The position numbers and the translations under genes are program-made. From the NCBI GenBank assembly GCA_023662725.1, contig JAMPIL010000002.1:118523-182522 (forward strand): a stretch of DNA of 64,000 nt. Direction: 5' to 3'. Of the stretch, positions 19,555 to 29,500 are shown piece after piece (the first letter of the stretch is position 1; each line of letters begins with the position of its first letter). The DNA comes from Ruminococcus flavefaciens. Lineage in GTDB: Bacteria > Bacillota > Clostridia > Oscillospirales > Ruminococcaceae. The notes under the pieces were generated by a model. That model searched no databases and was not told the DNA's origin. It saw only the letters and a program-made list of their open reading frames with translations.

Positions 19555-21645
19555 TCAGACACCGAAAAGAAGCTTATCATAAGTCGGGAACGGCCAGCTT
19601 GTTTCAGCTGTAAGAGTTTCAGCTTTATCGGCTGCGCTGCGGAGATCGTCCATAGCAGGAAGAATGCTGTCACGAACAAACTCGGAGGCAGGAACAGCTT
19701 CTTCGATAGTTTTAAGTTCATCAATATTTTTTTCAAGAACCGATGCGCAGGAATCCATTTTGTCAATAAGAGCCGAAAGCTCGGTAACAAGTTTAGTTTC
19801 GTAAGCGCATACGGCTTCGGGGGCTACGCTCTTCTTAACTGCGACCGATGAAGCTGTTTCTGCTGTAAATTTAGCTACAGCCGGAATGATCTCTTTTCTT
19901 GCCATGTCAACCATTGTGACAGCCTCGATATTAACGGACTTCACGTAGTTTTCAAGCATGATATCACGGCGGGAATAGATTTCAGCTTCTGTAAAGATTC
20001 CATGAGATGTAAGCATATCAATGTTCTTTTTATCGCAGATCTTCGGCATAGCGTCGGGAGTAGTTTTCAGGTTGAGAAGACCTCTTGCCTCGGCTTCCTT
20101 TATCCATGCGTCATCATAGCCGTTTCCGTTGAAGATGATTCTCTTATGAGCCTTGATATTCTCTTTGATAAGCTCGTGAAGCTCTTCATTGAAGTCGGAA
20201 GCGGATTCAAGACGTTCTGCAAACTGCTTTAAAACCTCTGCCACAGCAGCGTTGAGGTGGATATTAGCGCATGAGATGCTGTTTGAAGAACCAAGCATAC
20301 GGAATTCAAACTTATTGCCTGTGAAAGCGAAAGGAGAAGTTCTGTTGCGGTCAGTAGTATCTTTACTGAACTGAGGAAGAACATCTACGCCGAGCTTCAT
20401 CTTTTCCTTTTTGCCGCCTGCATAAGGAGTATCGTTCTCGATAGCCTCAAGAACTTCTGTCAGTTCGTTGCCAAGGAAAATTGAAATTACAGCCGGAGGA
20501 GCTTCGTTTGCGCCAAGACGGTGATCGTTTCCGGCAGTTGCAACTGAAAGCCTTAGTAAGTCCTGATAATCATCAACAGCCTTGATAACGGCTGTGAGGA
20601 AGAGGAGAAACTGTGCATTCTCATAAGGAGTTTTTCCGGGAGAGAGAAGATTTTCTCCTGTATCTGTAGAGATAGACCAGTTGTTGTGCTTACCTGAACC
20701 GTTTACTCCGGCGAAAGGCTTTTCGTGAAGCAGACAAACAAGTCCGTGACGAAGAGCGACTTTCTGCATAATTTCCATAGTAAGCTGATTGTGGTCGGCA
20801 GCGATGTTTGTTGTGGTGTAAATAGGAGCAAGTTCGTGCTGGGCGGGAGCAACTTCGTTATGTTTTGTCTTGGCAAGAATTCCGAGCTTCCAGAGTTCTT
20901 TGTCGAGGTCTGCCATATATTCTGCAACTCTTGGCTTGATAGATCCGAAATAGTGATCTTCCATTTCCTGTCCCTTAGGAGGTTTAGCTCCGAAAAGAGT
21001 TCTGCCTGTCATAATGAGGTCTTTACGCTGTTTCCAGAGTTCACGGTCTACAAGGAAGTATTCCTGTTCCGGACCGACTGATGTTTTAACGCAACGGACT
21101 TTGTCGTTGCCGAAGAGCTTGAGGATTCTTAATGCCTGACGGTTGATAGCTTCCATGGAACGAAGAAGCGGAACTTTTTTATCGAGAGCCTCACCGCCGT
21201 AGGAGCAGAATGCGGTTGGGATATAAAGAGTACCGTCCTTGATGAAAGCGTAAGAAGTAGGATCCCAAGCCGTATATCCTCTTGCTTCAAAAGTTGCTCT
21301 AAGACCGCCTGACGGAAATGAAGAAGCGTCCGGTTCGCCTTTTACAAGCTCTTTGCCGGAGAATTCCATGATAACTCTTCCGTCCGGCGAAGGAGAGATA
21401 AAGCTGTCGTGTTTTTCGGCAGTGATGCCTGTCATGGGCTGGAACCAGTGAGTGTAGTGAGTAGCTCCCTTAGAGATAGCCCAGTCTTTCATAGCGGAAG
21501 CAACTGCGTCTGCGACGGAGCTGTCGAGCGGAGTTCCACGGTCGATAGTTCTTTTAAGGCTTTTGTAGACCTTATCTGAAAGCGAAGCTTTCATTACTCT
21601 GTCGTCAAAAACCATACAGCCAAAATATTCAGTAACCTTTTCCAT
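19555..21645 (-). CDS. glnN: Glutamine synthetase type III
   Basis: GSIII, 696 residues, forming glutamine from glutamate, ammonia and ATP; a large dodecameric enzyme typical of Bacteroides, cyanobacteria and Ruminococcus. Diagnostic stretches are [14 protein letters not shown] near the N-terminus, [23 protein letters not shown] (metal-binding glutamates), [14 protein letters not shown], and the active-site [12 protein letters not shown]. Unlike the GS-like protein at 32.6 kb, all catalytic motifs are intact, so this is the working synthetase of the window. The start is supported by GGAGG 8 nt upstream. pyrG lies upstream on the same strand, separated by a MITE-like palindrome. Confidence 0.96.
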   Translation of the reverse strand: MEKVTEYFGCMVFDDRVMKASLSDKVYKSLKRTIDRGTPLDSSVADAVASAMKDWAISKGATHYTHWFQPMTGITAEKHDSFISPSPDGRVIMEFSGKELVKGEPDASSFPSGGLRATFEARGYTAWDPTSYAFIKDGTLYIPTAFCSYGGEALDKKVPLLRSMEAINRQALRILKLFGNDKVRCVKTSVGPEQEYFLVDRELWKQRKDLIMTGRTLFGAKPPKGQEMEDHYFGSIKPRVAEYMADLDKELWKLGILAKTKHNEVAPAQHELAPIYTTTNIAADHNQLTMEIMQKVALRHGLVCLLHEKPFAGVNGSGKHNNWSISTDTGENLLSPGKTPYENAQFLLFLTAVIKAVDDYQDLLRLSVATAGNDHRLGANEAPPAVISIFLGNELTEVLEAIENDTPYAGGKKEKMKLGVDVLPQFSKDTTDRNRTSPFAFTGNKFEFRMLGSSNSISCANIHLNAAVAEVLKQFAERLESASDFNEELHELIKENIKAHKRIIFNGNGYDDAWIKEAEARGLLNLKTTPDAMPKICDKKNIDMLTSHGIFTEAEIYSRRDIMLENYVKSVNIEAVTMVDMARKEIIPAVAKFTAETASSVAVKKSVAPEAVCAYETKLVTELSALIDKMDSCASVLEKNIDELKTIEEAVPASEFVRDSILPAMDDLRSAADKAETLTAETSWPFPTYDKLLFGV

Positions 21646-21681
21646 AGTTAAAAACCTCCATGTAATTATTTAGAATTTGTG

Positions 21682-23446
<1,765 letters not shown>

Positions 23447-23498
23447 TTATCGCAGATTGAATAACCGCAGGTTTTAAGCGTGCTGCGCAGGGCGGCGG

Positions 23499-23622
23499 AG
23501 AGCAGCAGTCCGTTAGTCATTACTTCGCTTGACTCGCTGCTCTTCAGGGAGGCTCTGTCTCCCTCACACACCCTCCGCCAAAGGGAAATACTCCCTTTGG
23601 AAACCCGTTATTAGGGTGCTTC
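23499..23622 (-). ncRNA. Structured RNA repeat, copy A (amt-pyrG gap)
   Basis: Minus-strand element homologous to the one at 37.53-37.67 kb. Shared blocks in order: AATAACGG; a hairpin CCAAAGGGA/TCCCTTTGG (23578-23600); AGGGAG...CTCCCT hairpin; GCAG-C-GAGTC-A-AGCGAAG; ACGG; and a closing TGCT/AGCA pairing. It lies 3' of amt and 5' of pyrG, in the sense direction. The class is not one I can name; whether it is a dispersed repeat, leader or 3'-UTR RNA is open. It fills most of the 206-bp gap. Confidence 0.6.
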
Positions 23623-23634
23623 GCATTTTTTGTT

Positions 23635-25422
23635 TTAATCCTGATCCTGAAGGGCGTCGTAGCCTTCTTCGCCTGTACGAATTTTGATAACGTTTTCGAT
23701 ATCGTAGATAAAGAGCTTTCCGTCGCCGATATTTCCGGTGTAAAGAGCTGCTCTTGCTGCGTCGATTACCTTGCGTACAGGAACTGCGCATACTGCAATT
23801 TCTGCTTTAACCTTAGGAAGGAGATTTACTTCGATAGGAGCGCCTCTGTAATATCCGGTCTGTCCCTTCTGCATACCGCATCCGAGAACGTTTGTAACAG
23901 TGATGCCTGTAACGTCGATGGCTTCCATTGCGGAAATAAAGTCCTGAAGCTTCTGCTGTTTGAATACGGCAACTACTTTAGTCATCTTGTCTGTTCCGTC
24001 AACTGAAGGAGTGGAGTAGTTTTCAACTTCAACCGATTTGTCAACCGGGACTTTTACAATGCTCTTAGCGTCGTCCTTAGTGTAGCCTTTCATCATGGAG
24101 TCTGTCATGGAAGGAGCGAAATCAGCATACGATGATACAAGTCCGTGTTCCGTAACGTCAAGACCGATGATCTCTTCCTGCTCGGAAGCTCTGAGTCCGA
24201 TAGTATGCTTGATGACCTGGAATACGATGAACATTGTTACAACAGTCCATCCGCCTACTGCGAGAACACCGAGAAGCTGTTTGCCGAGAAGTTCGAATCC
24301 GCCGCCGTAGAATAAGCCTTTTCCTGCGATTCCGCTTGCTCCGCCGTCCTGAGCGATTGCAAATCCGGGAGCTTTATCTGTTGCGAAAAGACCAACTGCA
24401 ATTGTTCCCCAGAGACCGTTCATCATGTGAACTGCAACTGCTCCGACAGGATCGTCAACATGGAGAACGTAATCGAGGAACCATACGCCGAAGCATACGA
24501 GAAGTCCGGAAACGATACCTACTGCAACTGCGCCGAAGCAATCGAGAACATCGCATCCGGCTGTAATTCCTACAAGACCTGCGAGAGAAGCGTTCAGACA
24601 CATTGAAACATCAGGTTTTCCGTATTTGAGCCATGTGAAAACCATACAGGTAACTGTTGCGATTGCGGGAGCTACTGTTGTTGTAAGGAAGATTGAGCCG
24701 AGCATTTCAACAGACTGTGAAGCGGCAGGGTTGAATCCGTACCAGCCGAACCAGAGAATGAATACGCCAAGCGCTCCGATAGTGAGGTTATGTCCGGGAA
24801 TAGCGTTTACTTTTATTTCGCCGTCTTTGGTCTTGGTGAATTTGCCGATACGAGGTCCGAGAATAGACGCTCCGACGAGTGCGGAAATACCGCCTACCAT
24901 GTGAATTGCACATGAACCGGAAAGATCGTGGAATCCCATCTGATAAAGCCAGCCGTCAGAATTCCAGATCCAGTGAGCTTCGATAGGATATATCAAAGCA
25001 CTGATAACGCCTGAATAGATACAGTATGAAATGAACTTTGTTCGCTCCGCCATTGCTCCGGAAACGATAGTTGCCGTTGTTGCACAGAATACGAGATTGA
25101 ACACGAAATTTGAGAAATCAAAGTTGTCGTAGGATGTGAAGATATCAAATCCGGGTTTTCCGATAATACCCATAGCGTCCTCGCCGAGAAGCAGTCCGAA
25201 GCCGATAAGTATGAACATTACTGTACCAATACAGAAGTCCATAAGATTTTTCATAATGATGTTGCCGGCATTTTTTGCTCTTGTGAAGCCTGTTTCGACC
25301 ATTGCAAATCCTGCCTGCATGAAGAACACGAGCGATACGGCGATCAGAAACCATACCCCGAAAACGATGCCGTTTGTTTGCTCGGTTACTTGTTCAACAA
25401 TTTTTTCAACTGTTTCTGCCAT
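23635..25422 (-). CDS. amt: Ammonium transporter fused to a P-II signalling domain
   Basis: A 595-residue fusion. Residues 1 to about 410 form an Amt/Rh ammonium channel with about 11 membrane helices (FMQAGFAMVETGFTRAKN, GAMAERTKF, GAVAVHMMNGLWGT). After a linker, the last about 115 residues are a complete P-II protein (MTKVVAVFKQQKLQDFISAM, GCGMQKGQTGYYRGAPIEV, LPKVKAEIAV, GDGKLFIYDIENVIKIRTGE). P-II proteins normally bind and block Amt as separate trimers; here the regulator is covalently attached. The T-loop Tyr used for uridylylation in enterics (RGAEY) is replaced (RGAPI). The ATG at 25422 follows TTGGAGG; the upstream TTG is not used. Its leader holds an ANTAR-type attenuator. Confidence 0.95.
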   Translation of the reverse strand: MAETVEKIVEQVTEQTNGIVFGVWFLIAVSLVFFMQAGFAMVETGFTRAKNAGNIIMKNLMDFCIGTVMFILIGFGLLLGEDAMGIIGKPGFDIFTSYDNFDFSNFVFNLVFCATTATIVSGAMAERTKFISYCIYSGVISALIYPIEAHWIWNSDGWLYQMGFHDLSGSCAIHMVGGISALVGASILGPRIGKFTKTKDGEIKVNAIPGHNLTIGALGVFILWFGWYGFNPAASQSVEMLGSIFLTTTVAPAIATVTCMVFTWLKYGKPDVSMCLNASLAGLVGITAGCDVLDCFGAVAVGIVSGLLVCFGVWFLDYVLHVDDPVGAVAVHMMNGLWGTIAVGLFATDKAPGFAIAQDGGASGIAGKGLFYGGGFELLGKQLLGVLAVGGWTVVTMFIVFQVIKHTIGLRASEQEEIIGLDVTEHGLVSSYADFAPSMTDSMMKGYTKDDAKSIVKVPVDKSVEVENYSTPSVDGTDKMTKVVAVFKQQKLQDFISAMEAIDVTGITVTNVLGCGMQKGQTGYYRGAPIEVNLLPKVKAEIAVCAVPVRKVIDAARAALYTGNIGDGKLFIYDIENVIKIRTGEEGYDALQDQD

Positions 25423-25479
25423 AATTACTACCTCCAATTATCTGCCTGAATTATATTCCGTAAATTCAGGTTTAATTAC

Positions 25480-25527
25480 AAAAGGGTGTACGATATCCCG
25501 AATCATCAGGACATCATACACCCCTTT
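25480..25527 (-). terminator. Leader terminator (attenuator) of amt
   Basis: Minus strand: a stem of about 19 bp (arms at 25527-25509 and 25499-25480, two or three G-U pairs), ending in TTTT then GTAATT, about 60 nt before the amt start. It lies inside the amt transcript and so must be bypassed for expression. Its 5' arm overlaps the P2 hairpin described separately. Confidence 0.85.
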
Positions 25528-25534
25528 GTGTATG
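25515..25534 (-). promoter_or_regulatory. ANTAR-type antiterminator hairpin P2 in the amt leader
   Basis: Minus strand: perfect 7-bp stem CATACAC/GTGTATG around the hexaloop AAAGGG, with A at loop position 1 and G at position 4, the signature recognised by ANTAR proteins. The 3' arm is also the 5' arm of the terminator, so the two structures exclude each other. Confidence 0.75.
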
Positions 25535-25559
25535 GAATTAAGCGCTTAAAAATAAATAG

Positions 25560-25594
25560 AGGGAGCTGTAGACTTTTACATCTTCAGCTCCCTT
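25560..25594 (-). promoter_or_regulatory. Upstream leader hairpin (candidate ANTAR P1) of amt
   Basis: Minus strand: outer stem AGGGAGCT/AGCTCCCT and an inner GTA/TAC closing the hexaloop AAAGTC (A1, G4). A 6-nt bulge sits on the 5' side. ANTAR targets need two hairpins; this is the likely first, about 25 nt upstream of P2. The bulge makes it less certain than P2. Confidence 0.55.
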
Positions 25595-25609
25595 GCTGTT
25601 TACACTCAT

Positions 25610-25638
25610 AGTATATACCCAAATTCAAGTTTTGTCAA
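25610..25638 (-). promoter_or_regulatory. amt promoter
   Basis: Minus strand: consensus -35 TTGACA (25633-25638), 17-bp spacer, -10 TATACT (25610-25615). Transcription would start near 25603, giving a leader of about 180 nt that contains both hairpins and the terminator. This accounts for the gene-free stretch 25423-25640. Confidence 0.85.
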
Positions 25639-25765
25639 TAGTTTTTTTGGATTTTGTTTCAAATGATAAAATTTTCCGATATATTGAATGATTTTGTTGC
25701 GGTTTGAACAAAACAAAAGCGTCAAACGATTTTATTACAATAAGATGACAATATTTTTGATTTTA

Positions 25766-25794
25766 TTGCTGTAAAGAAAATGATGTGTTATAAT
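25766..25794 (+). promoter_or_regulatory. Promoter of the DUF2726 gene
   Basis: -35 TTGCTG (25766-25771), 17-bp spacer, -10 TATAAT (25789-25794) preceded by TGT. Divergent from the amt promoter. Confidence 0.6.
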
Positions 25795-25835
25795 ATATTT
25801 GCAAAATTGATTAAATTTATATGGAGATAAATTAG

Positions 25836-26333
25836 ATGACGGAAATTGTATTGATACTTTTGATTGTGGTGCTTTTGGCGGTATTTATAGTTAAAAAGGG
25901 AAGCCTCGGTTCACGGCGAGGAGATAAATGTTATCCGTATCACAGAAAAAAACTGCTTACACAAAATGAATACCGTTTTTATCAAAAATTGAAAGAAATA
26001 ACACGTCCCCTGGGTCTGCAAATACTTGCCAAAATAAGACTTGCTGACCTCGTTGAAGTGAACAAAGGACTTGACGGCAAGCAATGGGGTTACTATTTCG
26101 GCAAAATAAAGGCGAAACACATAGATTTTGCATTGGCTGACAATATGGAGATAATTGCCCTGATAGAACTGGATGACAGTACTCACCAAAGAGCCGACAG
26201 ACAGGAGCGTGATATATTTGTAAATAATGTTCTTGAGAAAACGGGTTACGACCTTATAAGAACATATGGGGATATGCAACCTGTGAATCAGTTTCTTGAA
26301 TCGATAGGCTTTAAGGTTCGTACTGGAAAATAG
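25836..26333 (+). CDS. Membrane-anchored DUF2726 protein
   Basis: A 165-residue protein with one N-terminal membrane helix (about residues 3-20) followed by a DUF2726 domain. The domain shows LTQNEYRFYQKL, an LADLVEV segment, DFALADNMEIIALIELDDSTH and RQERDIFVNNVLEKTGYDLIR. The fold is related to PD-(D/E)XK nucleases (family knowledge), and the Asp and Glu residues around IELDDS could form such a site, but activity is unproven. The ATG at 25836 follows GGAGA. It is monocistronic between the divergent amt promoter and the gltB leader. Confidence 0.85.
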   Translation: MTEIVLILLIVVLLAVFIVKKGSLGSRRGDKCYPYHRKKLLTQNEYRFYQKLKEITRPLGLQILAKIRLADLVEVNKGLDGKQWGYYFGKIKAKHIDFALADNMEIIALIELDDSTHQRADRQERDIFVNNVLEKTGYDLIRTYGDMQPVNQFLESIGFKVRTGK

Positions 26334-26414
26334 AACTGCAATAGTTTTTAAAGACATAGAAATCCTGTATTAGTTGATTTTATAATACAAATTGCACAAA
26401 AATAATATTCCCTC

Positions 26415-26443
26415 TTGACATTCATCATAAAATATGATAATAT
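26415..26443 (+). promoter_or_regulatory. gltB operon promoter
   Basis: -35 TTGACA (26415-26420), 17-bp spacer, -10 TAATAT (26438-26443); start expected near 26450. A second TATAAT at 26381-26386 without a good -35 could give a longer leader. Confidence 0.75.
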
Positions 26444-26446
26444 AAA

Positions 26447-26467
26447 TCAGAACAAGGACGTTCATGA
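26447..26467 (+). promoter_or_regulatory. Candidate ANTAR hairpin in the gltB leader
   Basis: TCA-GAAC stem with GTTC-A-TGA around hexaloop AAGGAC (A1, G4); one bulged A. Its 3' arm overlaps the 5' arm of the terminator that follows. A matching upstream P1 was not found, and the best promoter would start transcription at about the first base of this hairpin, so the assignment is tentative. Confidence 0.5.
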
Positions 26468-26498
26468 AAGACTCAGTGTCTTTTATGGGCGTCTTTTT
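26457..26498 (+). terminator. Leader terminator (attenuator) of gltB
   Basis: Stem of 16 bp with a few G-U pairs: GACGTTCATGAAAGAC (26457-26472), 5-nt loop, GTCTTTTATGGGCGTC (26478-26493), then five T. It lies after the promoter and before gltB. Confidence 0.85.
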
Positions 26499-26546
26499 AT
26501 TTTGAAGCAGATTCAAAGGTGAATTTGCGGAAAGGCTGTGACTTAT

Positions 26547-29500
26547 ATGGATAATTTCAGAAAAGAAGCTCCTTATGAGCAACAGGGCTTATACCGCCCT
26601 CAGTTCGAGCATGATAACTGCGGAATCGGTGCAGTTGTTAATATTAAAGGAAAGAAATCGAGAGAAGTAGTCGAAAACGCTCTCAGAATAGTTGAAAAGC
26701 TGGAGCATCGTGCCGGAAAGGACGCAGAGGGAAGAACCGGCGACGGCGTTGGTATTCTCGTTCAGATGCCTTACAGTTTCTTTAAAAAGGAAACCGCCGC
26801 TCTTGGATTCGATATCGGCGAAGAGGGCGATTTTGGTGTTGGAATGTTTTTCTTTCCTAATAATGAACTTAAAAGAAATCAGGCAAAAAAGCTTTTTGAA
26901 ATAATCCTTGCCAAAAAGGGAATGGAGTTTCTCGGCTGGAGAGAAGTTCCCTCTGTTCCGAATATTCTCGGACAGAAAGCTCTTGACAGTATGCCGTTTA
27001 TCATGCAGGGATTCGTTAAAAGACCTGCTGACTGCGCAAAGGGAATAGAGTTCGATCGTCGCCTTTTTATCGCAAGACGCATCTTTGAGCATTCAAATGA
27101 GAATACTTATGTTGTTTCGCTTTCAAGCAGAACTATAGTGTATAAGGGAATGTTCCTTGTTGACGAGCTTAGAAAATTCTATTGTGATTTACAGCGTGAC
27201 GATTTTACATCAGCTATAGCAATGGTTCATTCGAGATTTTCAACAAATACTAACCCGAGCTGGCAGAAAGCGCATCCGAACCGTTTCATCGTCCACAACG
27301 GCGAGATAAACACTATCACAGGCAACGCTGATAAAATGCTTGCTCGTGAGGAGACGATGTACTGCGAGACTCTTAAAAATGATATGAACAATATTCTTCC
27401 GGCTATCAATGCCGAAGGTTCTGATTCGGCAAGACTCGATAACGCTCTCGAATTTATGGTGATGTCGGGAATGCCTCTTCCTCTTGCAGTCATGATAACT
27501 ATTCCTGAACCATGGAAAAACAGCCGTACTATTTCAAAATCCAAGTACGATTTCTATCAGTATTACGCTACTATGATGGAACCTTGGGACGGTCCGGCTT
27601 CTATCCTTTTTTCCGACGGCGATGTTATGGGAGCAGTCCTCGACAGAAACGGTCTCCGTCCCTCAAGATACTGTATCACAAGCGACGGTTTCCTCATTCT
27701 TTCCTCCGAAACAGGATGTATCGGCATTCCTCCTGAAAAAATTGTTAAAAAAGACAGACTTCGTCCCGGAAGAATGCTTCTTGCAGATACAAAGAAAGGT
27801 ATTATCATCGACGATGAAGAGCTGAAAAACACCTACGCTTCACGTCAGCCTTACGGCGAATGGCTTGATGCAAATCTCGTTCGTCTGCACGATCTTCATA
27901 TTCCTAATAAGAATGTTAAAAGCTATAGCCGTGATGAATTGAGAAAGCTTCAGAAAGCTTTCGGTTACTCCTATGAAGATATAAAGAACAGCATTCTTCC
28001 TATGGCTGAAAAAGGTGCAGAACCGATCGCTTCTATGGGCTCGGATATTCCGCTTCCTCCGCTTGATGAGAAAAGGGTTTCGCTTTTCAATTATTTCCGC
28101 CAGCTTTTTGCACAGGTAACAAATCCTCCGTTCGACGCTATCCGTGAGGAGATCGTTACAGATACAAGCGTTTATATCGGTGAGGACGGAAACATCCTTG
28201 AAGAAAGACCGGATAACTGTCGTGTTTTGAAAATCGAAAATCCTATCCTTACCGGAACTGATATGCTCAAGATTAAGAGCATGAATGTTGAAGGACTTAA
28301 AACTGCGGTTATTCCGATAACTTATTATATAGGAACATCTCTTGAAAAGGCTATAGAACGTCTTTTCATTGACGCTGATAAAGCCTACAGAGAGGGAGCG
28401 AATATCCTTATTCTCTCCGATAGAGATGTTGATGAATATCATGCTCCGATACCGTCGCTTCTTGCCGTTGCAGCTTTACAGCAGCATCTCGTTTCTACCA
28501 AAAAGAGAACTGCGGTCGCTATGATACTTGAAAGCGCAGAACCGAGGGAAGTTCATCATTTTGCAGCGCTTCTCGGCTATGGAGCTTGTGCGGTAAATCC
28601 GTATCTTGCTCAGGAAACTATCCGTGATCTTATTGGAACAGGTATGCTCGACAAGGATTTCTATGCGGCTGAGGACGATTACAACAGCGCAATTCTTCAT
28701 GGTATAATCAAGATCGCTTCCAAAATGGGTATTTCTACTATTCAGTCTTATCAAGGCTCTAAGCTTTTTGAAGCTGTTGGTATTTCGCAGGATGTTATCG
28801 ATAAATATTTCAGAGGAACGGTAAGCCGTATCGGCGGTATCACTTTAAGCGACATCAGACATCGTACCGAAGAGCTTCATTCTGCAGCGTTTGATCCTCT
28901 TGGACTTTCCGTAAACAGAGGGATCGCAAGTTCAGGCAGCCATAAACTCAGAAGCGGTGCAAGCGAGCATCTTTACACTCCGGAAACTATCCATCTCTTA
29001 CAGGAAGCGACTAAAACCGGAAACTATGATATTTACAAGCAGTATTCCGAATGCCTCAACAGAGAGGATAATGCGCTTACGCTGAGAAGTCTGTTTGACT
29101 TTAAATTTGATGAAAATGGCGGAATTCCGATAGATGAAGTAGAAAGCGTTGAAAGCATTTGCCATAGATTCAAAACCGGTGCAATGTCTTACGGTTCTAT
29201 TTCGCAGGAAGCTCACGAATGCATGGCGGTTGCCATGAACAGAATAGGCGGAAAATCAAACTCCGGCGAGGGCGGTGAAAGTCCGGAAAGGCTTAAATCC
29301 GATCGCTGCTCTGCGATCAAGCAGGTTGCGTCAGGACGTTTCGGTGTTACCTCGGAATATCTCGTTTCCGCAAAGGAAATCCAGATAAAAATGGCTCAGG
29401 GAGCAAAACCTGGCGAGGGCGGTCACCTTCCTTCCGGAAAGGTTTACCCGTGGATAGCAAAAACACGTCATTCTACTGCCGGCGTCGGACTTATTTCTCC

